A stretch of 42,964 bases of DNA from Thermoleophilaceae bacterium (GCA_016463365.1 JAEMRJ010000002.1:1-42964); one strand, 5' to 3'; shown: positions 1 through 7,777, numbered from the stretch's first letter. Numbers and translations: made by a program. The notes: a model not told the origin generated them from the sequence alone.

Positions 1-37
1 GTAGCTGACTGGTACTAATCGCTCGAGGGCTTGACGG
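1..37 (+). rRNA. rrl: 23S ribosomal RNA, 3' end (partial)
   Basis: The first bases contain GGTACTAAT followed by a GAGGGCTTGAC-like tail, the conserved 3' terminus of bacterial 23S rRNA. Everything upstream is outside the window. The exact 3' end is estimated by comparison with the E. coli 23S tail. The 5S gene about 115 nt downstream confirms the usual 23S-5S order. Confidence 0.9.
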
Positions 38-44
38 ATTTTTT

Positions 45-63
45 ACTTCTCTTCGTGAGAAGT
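45..63 (+). other. Hairpin in the 23S-5S spacer
   Basis: ACTTCTC (45-51) and GAGAAGT (57-63) are perfect inverted repeats around a 5-nt TTCGT loop, just after the 23S 3' end. It is probably a precursor-rRNA processing structure. It lacks a following U-run, and the 5S gene lies downstream, so it is unlikely to be a terminator. Confidence 0.5.
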
Positions 64-152
64 GAGTCACGCGGTTTGTATTTTTCGGCTTTGTTTGTTG
101 GATCGGCCTGTGCAGTTTTCAGGGCCCGCGGATGACCGCGGTTCCGAAAAAT

Positions 153-269
153 TTCCAGTGGTTATAGCGTCGGGGAAACACCTCTTCCCATTCCGAACAG
201 AGCAGTTAAGCCCGACAGCGCCGATGGTACTTGTCTCGCAAGGGACCGGGAGAGTAGGACGCCGCTGGT
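153..269 (+). rRNA. rrf: 5S ribosomal RNA
   Basis: This is a complete 5S rRNA of about 117 nt. It shows the conserved core around CCGAACAGAGCAGTTAAGCC (198-217), and the ends CCAGTGG (155-161) and CCGCTGG (262-268) pair to form helix I with one G-U pair. It follows the 23S tail and precedes an intrinsic terminator. The exact ends are estimated from helix I, plus or minus 2 nt. Confidence 0.95.
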
Positions 270-276
270 TCTTCTT

Positions 277-310
277 CAGAAAAGCCACTCCTCACGGGGT
301 GGCTTTTCTG
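277..310 (+). terminator. Intrinsic terminator of the rRNA operon
   Basis: CAGAAAAGCCAC (277-288) and GTGGCTTTTCTG (299-310) form a perfect 12-bp stem around a short loop, and the inner CTC/GGG bases can extend it. It lies 8 nt after the 5S gene. The T-run falls in the descending arm. It could also act on transcripts arriving from the minus-strand gene that ends at 320. Confidence 0.85.
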
Positions 311-319
311 CGTTGTGGG

Positions 320-1264
320 CTACTTCTTGACGAGCGCGCTCGGGTGTGACTTGAGCCAGGAGCGAAGTGCGAAGAAGCCCGGGCGCGGCTTACCGTCCCA
401 GGAGGCCAGGCCTGAATCCCAGAGATACGGCTTACGGTGCGGCTGACTGGTCCCAAACCAGCTGTAGAGGTAGACGCGCTTGATGCGACGGTCGCCCAGT
501 GAAAGCTTCAGCGTTGCCTTGACGCCCTGCGCGGCGCGGCTTTCGCTGTAGGAATAGACGCGGCCGAGGGCGACGATGCCGCCGACCTCGGTCAGCCAGA
601 CCTCTCCCGGCACGGCGTTGACGAACTTCCTGGTGTTGCTGTTGCGGTAGGCGCGGTTGCGCTGCGCGTCGACGTAGCTGTGGAGGCCCCAGATCTTCGG
701 TTTGTAGGCGGTCTTCCTGAAGGTTGCGATCCACGGAAGCATGTTCGCCTGGTCGAGCACGTCGGCCGCGACGATCTTGCAGTCGGTGCAGATCCTTCGG
801 GCGGCGTTGTAGTACTGCGCGGCGCGGGCCGGATTGGTCTTCGTCGGCTGAGAGCGGTGGTTGGCCTCGTTCCACGGCGTGAAGACTCTGAGCTCCGGGT
901 AGTTCTTCTTCAGATGGCGAAGGGAGGCCTGGAAGTTGGAGACCGACGGGAGCTTGGTCGGATAGTTGACCGAGTGGTTGAAGGCGATGTGGGGTTCGAC
1001 GCCGGCGGCCCTGGCGGCTTTCATCCAGGCGTCGAGCGAGTCCCGCTCGTGTTTGTGGTGGCGGAAGTCGTAGGGGATGATCTTGCGCGCGATTTTCGTC
1101 TTCAGCGAGCGGTGGTCCGCGTCCAGGAACATCTGGTGACTGTTGTCTCCGATCCCGACGGTGGGGGCGTAGGTGGCAGCAGTTGCGCCGCCGCAGCCTG
1201 CGGTGGCGAGGACGCTGACGGCGAGGGCGCCGACCATGAAAGTGCGAGTGATTTGGCGAGTCAT
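320..1264 (-). CDS. Secreted glycoside-hydrolase-like (GH-A clan) lipoprotein
   Basis: This 314-aa protein has an N-terminal hydrophobic signal ending in LATAGC, so it is probably a lipoprotein cleaved before Cys24. The rest resembles a (beta/alpha)8 GH-A fold such as the GH5/GH39 group. PWNEANH places a candidate acid/base Glu at residue 133, and VWLTEVGG places a candidate nucleophile Glu at 226. The substrate is unknown. The chosen ATG (1264) starts the signal peptide; ATGs at 1270 and 1273 are also in frame, and none has a clear ribosome-binding site. It diverges from the phzF-like gene. A second protein with the same layout lies at 25387-26859. The fold call is by motif and pattern only. 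Confidence 0.7.
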   Translation of the reverse strand: MTRQITRTFMVGALAVSVLATAGCGGATAATYAPTVGIGDNSHQMFLDADHRSLKTKIARKIIPYDFRHHKHERDSLDAWMKAARAAGVEPHIAFNHSVNYPTKLPSVSNFQASLRHLKKNYPELRVFTPWNEANHRSQPTKTNPARAAQYYNAARRICTDCKIVAADVLDQANMLPWIATFRKTAYKPKIWGLHSYVDAQRNRAYRNSNTRKFVNAVPGEVWLTEVGGIVALGRVYSYSESRAAQGVKATLKLSLGDRRIKRVYLYSWFGTSQPHRKPYLWDSGLASWDGKPRPGFFALRSWLKSHPSALVKK

Positions 1265-1328
1265 ATGCATCATTGAACACGGACCTGCGCACGGTGTTGC
1301 TGACTCCTGCGCGGCTAGGCTGGGCTCA

Positions 1329-2129
1329 ATGCCAGTGCAATACGTCATTGACGCCTTTGAGAACGGGCCGTTCACCGGGAATCCGGCGGCGGTCGTGCCG
1401 CTCGAGACGTGGCTCGATGACGCAGTGCTGCAGGCGGTCGCGGCGCAGAACAATCTGTCTGAAACCGCTTTCTTCATCGATCGCGGTGACGAGATTGACC
1501 TTCGTTGGTTCACACCTTCGCAAGAGATCGATCTGTGCGGTCACGCGACACTTGCGAGCGCGCACTCCATCTATGCGGAGCTCGGTGACGATCGCGACGC
1601 GCTGAGGTTCCAGACGCGAAGCGGCGAACTGGTCGTCTCGCGTAGTGGGAAGGGCTACGCGATGGACTTCCCGGCTGACCCACCAGACGCGGAACGTGTG
1701 GAAGATGATGTGGCCGCGGCAGCCCTGATGTCGATCGGACAGTCGGGCGGAGAAGTACTGCGGTCGGCGGCGTGTCTCTTTGTCGTGCTCGAAGATCCTG
1801 AGGAAGTGAGGACGCTCGTGCCGGATTTCGCCGCTGTCGATGCACTGCCCGGGGGACACATATATCTCTCAGCCCCGGGAGACGCGGGGTTCGACTTTGT
1901 GGACCGCGTATTTGCGCCCGGCGTCGGCATCCCCGAGGATCCGGCTACCGGCTCGGCGCACTGCGCATTCGCGCCGTACTGGTCCGCTCGCCTGGGAAAG
2001 ACGGAATTGACCGCGCATCAGGCGTCAGCGCGTGGCGGCTATTTCACCTGCCGCTGGCGCGAACAGGAGGGACGCGTTGACCTGATCGGAACGTGTCGCA
2101 CGTTCCTGCGCGGTGAGCTGTCGATCTAA
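1329..2129 (+). CDS. PhzF family isomerase
   Basis: This 266-aa protein belongs to the PhzF/DapF-fold family, whose members include phenazine-pathway isomerases and many proteins of unknown substrate. NLSETAFF places the family catalytic Glu at residue 45, as in PhzF. DLCGHATLASAH and GIPEDPATGSAHCAFAPYW are the two family glycine-rich motifs. No phenazine genes are nearby, so only the family can be named. The ATG at 1329 has no Shine-Dalgarno, but TAGGCT (1316-1321) ends 7 nt before it, which suggests a leaderless transcript. Its stop overlaps the stop of the convergent small gene by 3 nt. Confidence 0.88.
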   Translation: MPVQYVIDAFENGPFTGNPAAVVPLETWLDDAVLQAVAAQNNLSETAFFIDRGDEIDLRWFTPSQEIDLCGHATLASAHSIYAELGDDRDALRFQTRSGELVVSRSGKGYAMDFPADPPDAERVEDDVAAAALMSIGQSGGEVLRSAACLFVVLEDPEEVRTLVPDFAAVDALPGGHIYLSAPGDAGFDFVDRVFAPGVGIPEDPATGSAHCAFAPYWSARLGKTELTAHQASARGGYFTCRWREQEGRVDLIGTCRTFLRGELSI

Positions 2130-2356
2130 CCGCGGACGCGCTCGCGTGCGAGTGCGCGATCACGGGCGCGGGGGAGACTGCACTCGACTTCACGCGCGCG
2201 TGGACGCTGGCTCCATTCGATGTCAGTGGCCCAGACGTCACGGGCGTGGACGCGCCGGCGCGGCTGATCGGTGACGACCCGGTACTCGCCCAGGGTCGCG
2301 AAGTCGACGACTAGGTCGAGGCTTTTGACGAAACGGTTGTCGGGGGATGCCTTCAT
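2126..2356 (-). CDS. Small protein of unknown function, possibly SOS-regulated
   Basis: This 76-aa basic protein is not recognised. Its N-terminal half (LDLVVDFATLGEYRVVTD) reads like a small beta-rich domain, and its tail is rich in Arg and Ala. The ATG at 2356 is preceded by AAGGA about 9 nt upstream, which decides this start over longer options. The upstream intergenic region contains two GAAC-N4-GTTC operators shared with the divergent gene, which suggests LexA control. Base composition does not differ clearly from neighbours. It could be a spurious frame, but the ribosome-binding site and the operator context favour a gene. Confidence 0.5.
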   Translation of the reverse strand: MKASPDNRFVKSLDLVVDFATLGEYRVVTDQPRRRVHARDVWATDIEWSQRPRAREVECSLPRARDRALARERVRG

Positions 2357-2368
2357 GTGCGGAGTTCC

Positions 2369-2398
2369 TTGCTTGAGAAGAACGTATGTTCGTATATT
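2369..2398 (+). promoter_or_regulatory. Candidate promoter overlapping SOS box 1
   Basis: TTGCTT (2369-2374) and TATATT (2393-2398) are separated by 18 bp and resemble -35 and -10 elements of a housekeeping promoter reading rightward. The first SOS-type palindrome fills the 3' part of the spacer, where LexA binding would block RNA polymerase. A second possible -10, TACTTT (2443-2448), lies 7 nt before the GTG at 2456. Confidence 0.5.
2379..2392. promoter_or_regulatory. LexA/SOS-type operator, box 1
   Basis: Read on the minus strand this is CGAACATACGTTCT, which fits the Gram-positive/actinobacterial LexA box CGAAC-N4-GTTC. The GAAC/GTTC half-sites are perfect. It sits between the divergent starts at 2356 and 2456. 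Confidence 0.7.
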
Positions 2399-2422
2399 GC
2401 GAATCCGCTCGGACGGAAAAAC

Positions 2423-2436
2423 CGAACACTTGTTCG
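2423..2436. promoter_or_regulatory. LexA/SOS-type operator, box 2
   Basis: CGAACACTTGTTCG is a CGAAC-N4-GTTCG site with perfectly symmetrical half-sites. Its centre is 44 bp from that of box 1, about four helical turns, so both could be bound on one face of the DNA. It lies 7-20 bp upstream of the TACTTT hexamer before the GTG at 2456. Confidence 0.72.
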
Positions 2437-2455
2437 TGGCGCTACTTTGAACGAG

Positions 2456-2779
2456 GTGACCGGTCAAGAATCCCTTGGACAAGCGGTTTGCGCGCGGTGC
2501 GGTGCTGCAATCGATCTTTCAGATCACTTCCACGTCAGGGCGCTCGACGGCGAAGCGGGCGCGTTTCTGTGCCGCACGGAGCACATCGTCGCCTGGGTCA
2601 TGCGCGGCGCGCACTGGCAGCTCGAGCGGCCGTGGGAAGTGGACGCCGAGCTGCGTTCGGCGACGGGCGGTGTCCAGCTCAGGCGCGCGCGATCTGGTGA
2701 GACGATTGAGCGGTCGTTTGCCAGCGTTGACGATTTGCGTGCGTGGGCTTCAGCTGGTGGATTCTGGTCCCAGGGGTGA
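2456..2779 (+). CDS. Small putative zinc-binding protein, possibly SOS-regulated
   Basis: This protein of about 107 aa is not recognised. Near the N-terminus it has CARCG followed by about 25 residues and FLCRTEH, a Cys-x2-Cys...Cys-x3-His pattern that could bind zinc in a treble-clef or ribbon fold, followed by a Trp-rich stretch (AWVMRGAHW, LERPWEV). The GTG at 2456 is chosen because TACTTT (2443-2448) lies 7 nt upstream, matching the leaderless pattern seen elsewhere in the window; TTG at 2447 is an alternative. Two LexA-type operators lie just upstream. DNA binding or a role in damage response is inference. Confidence 0.6.
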   Translation: MTGQESLGQAVCARCGAAIDLSDHFHVRALDGEAGAFLCRTEHIVAWVMRGAHWQLERPWEVDAELRSATGGVQLRRARSGETIERSFASVDDLRAWASAGGFWSQG

Positions 2780-2927
2780 ATTCGACACGGTTGCGCAGGG
2801 TTGCATGTACGCGCAGCCGAATACCGGAGCAGTGAGTGTTAGCCTGAAATATCCACTTGAAATCGGCACGATCCAACCACAGGTGAGGCGGAGCGCTCGC
2901 CTGATCGTGCGCCAAGGAGACCGCAAG

Positions 2928-4226
2928 GTGCAAAAGCTCGTAATCGAAGGTGGCCAGCCGCTGTCCGGGACAGTGATTCCGGCCGGTAACAAGAACGCCG
3001 CGCTGCCGTGCATCGCGGCCGCTCTGTTGACCGATGAAGAAGTGGTGCTCGAAAACGTACCGCGCATTCGCGACGTCGATGCGATGCTTGCCCTGCTGGA
3101 GAACCTCGGGGTCACGATCGAGTGGCGCGACGACCACGAACTGGTGATGAACGCGTCAGGCGTCGATCACCAGGACGTCGACAAAGAGCTCGCCAACAAG
3201 ATTCGCGCGTCCTTTCTGCTCGCCGGTCCGCTGCTCGCACGGTTCGGCCGTGCCGAGATGCCGCCGCCCGGCGGCGACGTCATCGGGCGCCGCCGTCTTG
3301 ATCCGCACCTCGATGCCTTTCGCGCACTAGGGGCCGACGTGGATGCCGACCGCTGGATAACAATCGCGGCACCGGACGGGTTGAAGCCAGCCGATTTCAT
3401 GATGGACGAGCCTTCCGTGATGGCGACCGAGAACGCGCTGCTCGCTGCATCGATGGCCGACGGCGAGACGATCATCCGCAACGCGGCAAGTGAGCCGCAC
3501 GTACAGAATCTCGCGCGCATGCTCGAGTCGATGGGCGTCGAGATCACAGGAATCGGCTCCAACGTCATGCACGTGCACGGCGTCAAGCACCTGACCGGAA
3601 CGCGTCACCGAATTACTCCCGACCACATCGAGGTCGGAAGTTTCATCGCGCTTGCGGCGGCCACGGGCGGTGAGCTGCGGATCAAGGATTCGGCGCCGGC
3701 AGACCTGCGCATGACCCGCCTCGGATTCGAGCGGCTCGGCGTCAGGATTGAGTTCGACGGCGATGACACGATCGTTCCGGCCAACCAGGAGATGATCGTC
3801 AAGAACGACGCCGGCGAGATGATGCCGAAGATCGAGGACGGCCCCTGGCCTGCCTTCCCGGCGGACCTCACAAGCATCGCCCTTGCGCTTGCCACCCAGT
3901 CCCACGGCAGCGTGATGATCCACGAGAAGATGTTCGAGAACCGCCTTTTCTTCGTCGACAAACTTGTTGCGATGGGGGCGAACATCACGCTCTGCGATCC
4001 GCACCGGGCGATTGTCATCGGACGCGCACAGCTGCGCGGAGAACGCCTCGAGAGTCCTGACATCCGCGCTGGCATGGCGCTGCTGATTGCGGCGCTTTCG
4101 GCCAAGGGCACCTCCGAGATCGGCAACATCCGTCAGATTGATCGCGGTTACGAGAACATCGACCAGCGACTGCGTGACCTCGGCGCTCATATCGAGCGCG
4201 TCTCAACCGAACCCGTTCACGCCTAG
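2928..4226 (+). CDS. murA: UDP-N-acetylglucosamine 1-carboxyvinyltransferase
   Basis: MurA (432 aa, normal length) transfers enolpyruvate from PEP to UDP-GlcNAc, the first committed step of peptidoglycan synthesis in the cytoplasm. Lys22 and Asn23 (AGNKNA), Arg93 and the loop PPGGDVIGRR around residue 117 are present. The usual catalytic Cys (Cys115 in E. coli) is Asp117 here. This substitution is known from mycobacterial and chlamydial MurA and makes the enzyme insensitive to fosfomycin. The GTG start has a strong ribosome-binding site, AAGGAGA (2914-2920), 7 nt upstream; longer in-frame extensions lack family similarity. Its TAG stop forms part of a TAGTCT hexamer before hisZ. Confidence 0.96.
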   Translation: MQKLVIEGGQPLSGTVIPAGNKNAALPCIAAALLTDEEVVLENVPRIRDVDAMLALLENLGVTIEWRDDHELVMNASGVDHQDVDKELANKIRASFLLAGPLLARFGRAEMPPPGGDVIGRRRLDPHLDAFRALGADVDADRWITIAAPDGLKPADFMMDEPSVMATENALLAASMADGETIIRNAASEPHVQNLARMLESMGVEITGIGSNVMHVHGVKHLTGTRHRITPDHIEVGSFIALAAATGGELRIKDSAPADLRMTRLGFERLGVRIEFDGDDTIVPANQEMIVKNDAGEMMPKIEDGPWPAFPADLTSIALALATQSHGSVMIHEKMFENRLFFVDKLVAMGANITLCDPHRAIVIGRAQLRGERLESPDIRAGMALLIAALSAKGTSEIGNIRQIDRGYENIDQRLRDLGAHIERVSTEPVHA

Positions 4227-4238
4227 TCTTCTGACGCG

Positions 4239-5237
4239 ATGAGTTCGACAGATAACACCCGGTCGGGCGGTGCGAGCGTGCCCGAGACGATTCCGGTCCC
4301 GATGGGAACGCGCGACGTGCTGCCCGAAGAGATGGCAGAGCTGCGTGAGATATCCGCTCGCGCGCTTGATGTCTTCACAAAGGCCGGCTACGGCGAGATC
4401 GCCACACCGGCACTCGAGTACGAAGAAACGATGCGCCTGGCCGGGACCGACTTCGCCGAGAACGTCTACCGCGTGCCCGACAAGGACGGCCAGGTCCTGA
4501 CGCTGCGTTTTGACTCCACGGTGCCGATCGCGCGACTCGCCGCGACGCGCTACCGCTCCGCCGAACCGCCACTTCGCTTTTGTTACATGCAGCACGTCTA
4601 CCGCGCGATCGAGCCCAAGCGTGCACAGTCGCGGCAGTTCCTGCAGATCGGGATGGAGCTTCTCGGGCTCCCGGCGCAGACCGGCGACGCCGAAGCAGTC
4701 GAGCTGCTCGTCTCTGTGCTGCGCGCGGCTGGACTGACCGACTTCAAGATCGCCGTGGGCGACGTCGCGTTCTTCGCGGAGCGCCTTGCCGCGGCGGGAA
4801 TCAAAGGTTCCGACAAGGAGCGCGTGCTGCACGAAATGCACACTCGCGATCTCGTCGGGTATCGCCACGCGCTCTCAGACATCCACATTTCCGCGTCGGA
4901 TCAAGCAGGACTCGAGACTCTTGCGCTCGCCAGGGGCGGACGCGATCTGCTCGAAGCTGAAGGCGCCGAGCAGCTCTTGAAGCTCGACGACCTGCTGACC
5001 ACGGCTGGCGTTTCCGACCGGGTGATCTACGACCTTGGACTGGTGCGCCCGCTGAGCTACTACACGGGCACTGTGCTTGAAGTTTTTGCGCCCAGCAGCG
5101 GATTCCCACTCGGTGGCGGCGGGCGGTACGACAATCTCGTCGGCCGCTTCGGTCGCGACCTGGCGGCCTTCGGCTTTTCTTTGAACATGGAGCGGCTGCA
5201 CCTCGCAGTGATCGCCGAGCAGGAGGCGAACGCCTGA
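4239..5237 (+). CDS. hisZ: ATP phosphoribosyltransferase regulatory subunit
   Basis: HisZ is a histidyl-tRNA-synthetase paralogue without aminoacylation activity that forms a hetero-octamer with short HisG. At 332 aa it is shorter than HisRS and lacks the anticodon-binding domain. PVPMGTRDVLPEE at the N-terminus, RFDSTVPIAR, a QFLQIGMELLG segment and LGGGGRYDNLVGRFG near the C-terminus fit the class II catalytic-core fold. The short hisG immediately downstream confirms the call. ATG 4239 has no Shine-Dalgarno; TAGTCT (4224-4229), containing the murA stop, lies 9 nt upstream. It overlaps hisG by 1 nt. Confidence 0.93.
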   Translation: MSSTDNTRSGGASVPETIPVPMGTRDVLPEEMAELREISARALDVFTKAGYGEIATPALEYEETMRLAGTDFAENVYRVPDKDGQVLTLRFDSTVPIARLAATRYRSAEPPLRFCYMQHVYRAIEPKRAQSRQFLQIGMELLGLPAQTGDAEAVELLVSVLRAAGLTDFKIAVGDVAFFAERLAAAGIKGSDKERVLHEMHTRDLVGYRHALSDIHISASDQAGLETLALARGGRDLLEAEGAEQLLKLDDLLTTAGVSDRVIYDLGLVRPLSYYTGTVLEVFAPSSGFPLGGGGRYDNLVGRFGRDLAAFGFSLNMERLHLAVIAEQEANA

Positions 5238-5893
5238 TGGCCGACGAGCGCGTCATCGCGGCAGTCCCGCGCGGCACCCTGATGCCCAAGAGCCTCGATC
5301 TCCTGGAGAGCATCGGCTACGACGTGGCCGAGGTGCGCGAGAACGACCGCAAACTCTTCTTCGATGAGCAGGGCATCATCACGATGCGCCCCAGCGACGT
5401 GGCCACGTACGTGGAACGCGGCGTTGCCGACATCGGGATCGTCGGCAAGGACGTCCTGATGGAACAGTCCGATCGCGACCTCTACGAAGTGCTCGACCTC
5501 GACTTCGGCGCCTGCCGGATGATCGTCGCGGTCGTCGAAGGTGACGAGCACGCCTCCGAAGAGCAGCTGCGCCGACGCGGAACGCTGCGCGTGGCCACGA
5601 AGTACCCGAAGATCGCCCAGAAGCACTTCGGACAGACCGGCCGCCAGGTCGAGCTGGTGGAGGTCAAAGGGTCTGTCGAGCTCGCTGCGATAGCCGGGAT
5701 GGCCGACGCCATCGTGGACCTCACGGCAACCGGCATCACTCTGCGCGAGAACGGACTTGTCGTGACCGAAGAGATCGTCGACTGCACGGCGAGGCTGATC
5801 GTCAACCCGGGTTCCTACCGATTGAAGTCGGAAGAGATCGACCGCGTGGTCGCGGAGCTCTCGGCGCTGGTCGCGCCAGCCGCCGAAGCCTGA
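5237..5893 (+). CDS. hisG: ATP phosphoribosyltransferase, short form
   Basis: HisG condenses ATP with PRPP, the first and feedback-controlled step of histidine synthesis. At 218 aa it is the short form lacking the C-terminal ACT-like regulatory domain, so it requires HisZ. AVPRGTLMPKSLDLL at the start, GVADIGIVGKDVL and DAIVDLTATGITLRENGL are typical of the family. The start overlaps the hisZ stop (TGATG), and AGGAGG (5221-5226) lies 10 nt upstream, which implies translational coupling and matched subunit production. Confidence 0.95.
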   Translation: MADERVIAAVPRGTLMPKSLDLLESIGYDVAEVRENDRKLFFDEQGIITMRPSDVATYVERGVADIGIVGKDVLMEQSDRDLYEVLDLDFGACRMIVAVVEGDEHASEEQLRRRGTLRVATKYPKIAQKHFGQTGRQVELVEVKGSVELAAIAGMADAIVDLTATGITLRENGLVVTEEIVDCTARLIVNPGSYRLKSEEIDRVVAELSALVAPAAEA

Positions 5894-5905
5894 GAGGCTG
5901 GCCCC

Positions 5906-7141
5906 GTGCCTTTCAAACGATTCGCCTCCGAAGCCCGGGCCGCCGACATCCGCGCGCTCTCGCCTGAACTGCCGGTCGAAGCTGTTTCCGAGATCATCGC
6001 CGCCGTGAGGGAGCGCGGAGACGCCGCGCTGCTCGAGTATGAAACGCGCTTTGGCGACCCGCCTGCGGGCGGGAAGATTCGCGTGTCGCAAGAGGCGATC
6101 GACGCGGCACCGGGCGCGATCGACATTGACCTCCTGCAGGCGCTGAAGCTTGCGATCGCCAACGTACGCGAGGTTGCCAGCGCGCACCTGAGCGACAAGG
6201 AGTCGGTCAATCTTCCTCAGGGACACCGAGTTTCTTACCGCACCATTCCTCTGAATCGCGCCGCTGCCTACGTGCCGGGCGGCAGGGGTTCGTACCCGTC
6301 CACGGCCGTCATGTGTTTGACGACTGCGGTTGCGGCCGGGGTCGGCAGCGTCTGTGTACTCAGCCCCGCTCGCGAGCACGGCGAAGTGGACAGCGCCGTC
6401 CTTGCCGTCTGCGCGTTGCTCGGAGTTGACGAGGTCTATGCAGTTGGCGGCGCCCAGGCGATTGCTGCGGCGGCCTACGGCACCGAGACAATCCCCGCTG
6501 TTGACGTGATTGTCGGACCGGGCAACTCATTCGTCCAGGAGGCCAAGCGACAGGTCGTCGGACAGGTCGGGATCGACTCCGTCGCCGGACCGAGCGAACT
6601 GGTGGTCGTGGCGGATGCGTTCGCCGACCCGGAGCTGATCTCGCTCGACCTGAAGGCGCAGGGCGAGCACGGTCCGGATTCGCTCGTTGCGCTGATCTCC
6701 ACCGACGACGCGATCCTCGATGCTGTCGGCCGGCAGTGCGCCGACATCGAAGCCGAGCTTGCGCTCGTCAAGGTGGATGATCTGCATCGCGCCGTCGCAC
6801 TGGCCGATGAGATCGCTCCCGAGCACCTGCAACTGATGGTCAAGCCCGGCGTGGCCGACGAGCTGGCAGTCGGTATCCGCAACGCTGGCGCGCTATTCCT
6901 CGGCGGAAACGCCGCTACTGCCTTCGGCGATTACGTCACCGGCTCCAATCACGTGCTTCCCACCGGCGGCGCCGCACGCTATGCGGGCGCGCTTTCAGTC
7001 GCCACATTCCGCAGACGCATGGCCGAAGTGAAGATCACAGATCAGGCCGTCGGACCGCTCGCAGATGCAGGAGCAACGATCGCGCGCGCCGAAGGGTTCA
7101 ACTGGCACGCAAAATCGATGGAGGCCCGTAAACGTGACTGA
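5906..7141 (+). CDS. hisD: Histidinol dehydrogenase
   Basis: HisD (411 aa) is the zinc- and NAD-dependent enzyme that oxidises histidinol to histidine in two steps. Visible family motifs are VPGGRGSYPST, DVIVGPGNSFVQEAKRQV, VAGPSELVVVAD, LKAQGEHGPDS (with metal-ligand Gln and His), APEHLQLM and TGSNHVLPTGGAARYAG. The GTG at 5906 is 12 nt after hisG. No strong ribosome-binding site is visible. The 3' end overlaps hisB by 8 nt, which indicates one transcript. Confidence 0.96.
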   Translation: MPFKRFASEARAADIRALSPELPVEAVSEIIAAVRERGDAALLEYETRFGDPPAGGKIRVSQEAIDAAPGAIDIDLLQALKLAIANVREVASAHLSDKESVNLPQGHRVSYRTIPLNRAAAYVPGGRGSYPSTAVMCLTTAVAAGVGSVCVLSPAREHGEVDSAVLAVCALLGVDEVYAVGGAQAIAAAAYGTETIPAVDVIVGPGNSFVQEAKRQVVGQVGIDSVAGPSELVVVADAFADPELISLDLKAQGEHGPDSLVALISTDDAILDAVGRQCADIEAELALVKVDDLHRAVALADEIAPEHLQLMVKPGVADELAVGIRNAGALFLGGNAATAFGDYVTGSNHVLPTGGAARYAGALSVATFRRRMAEVKITDQAVGPLADAGATIARAEGFNWHAKSMEARKRD

Positions 7142-7754
7142 CACTGAATCATCCAGCGCTGGGCGCAGCGCTGAGCTGACGCGCAGGACCGGCGAGACCG
7201 ACGTCTCGCTCAAGCTCTCCCTCGACGGGGACGGTGCGGGCACGCGCGAAACCGGCGTCGGCTTCCTCGATCACATGCTCGACCTCTTCGCACGGCACGG
7301 TCACTTTGACCTTGACGTCCAGGCGACCGGGGACCTGAAGACCGGCGCGCACCACACCGTCGAAGACGTCGGGATCGTCCTCGGGCAGGCGCTCGACAAG
7401 GCGCTCGGCGATCGCGCCGGGATCACGCGTTATGCGACGGCCACGATCCCGATGGACGAGGCCCGCGCGACCACAAGCGTTGACATCTCCGGTCGGCCGT
7501 TTGTCGCCTTCGACGGTGGCGCACTGACCCCGGGCCTGATCGGCGATTTTGACGCCGAGCTCACAGAGGAGTTTCTGCGCGCTCTGGCCAACAACGCAAA
7601 CCTCACGCTTCACGTGGTCGTCGAGGCCGGGACCAACGCACACCACATCGTTGAGGCCGTCTTCAAGTCGCTCGCACGAGCCCTGAGGGCTGCCGTTTCG
7701 ATCGATCCCGATCAGCACGGAGTACCTTCAACGAAGGGCACGCTGACAGACTGA
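7134..7754 (+). CDS. hisB: Imidazoleglycerol-phosphate dehydratase
   Basis: This 206-aa monofunctional HisB dehydrates imidazole-glycerol phosphate to imidazole-acetol phosphate. The two manganese-binding repeats are visible: FLDHMLDLFARHGHFDL with GAHHTVEDVGI, and the later NAHHIVEAVFKSLARAL. The GTG start at 7134 has GGAGG (7120-7124) about 9 nt upstream, inside the end of hisD. No hisC lies between hisD and hisB, where many bacteria have it, so the aminotransferase must be encoded elsewhere. Confidence 0.95.
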   Translation: MTDTESSSAGRSAELTRRTGETDVSLKLSLDGDGAGTRETGVGFLDHMLDLFARHGHFDLDVQATGDLKTGAHHTVEDVGIVLGQALDKALGDRAGITRYATATIPMDEARATTSVDISGRPFVAFDGGALTPGLIGDFDAELTEEFLRALANNANLTLHVVVEAGTNAHHIVEAVFKSLARALRAAVSIDPDQHGVPSTKGTLTD

Positions 7755-7777
7755 CTCGGTAGCGGCCCGGTGATGCA

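Noticed and set aside
2780..2927. An N-terminal extension of murA or a small gene in the gap before murA
   Set aside because: The frame continues upstream but shows no MurA similarity, whereas GTG 2928 has a strong ribosome-binding site and the family N-terminus.
5060..6379. A long open frame on the minus strand opposite hisZ-hisG-hisD
   Set aside because: It is an antisense by-product of GC-rich third positions in strongly supported his genes; its residues (Arg/Asp/His-rich) match no family.
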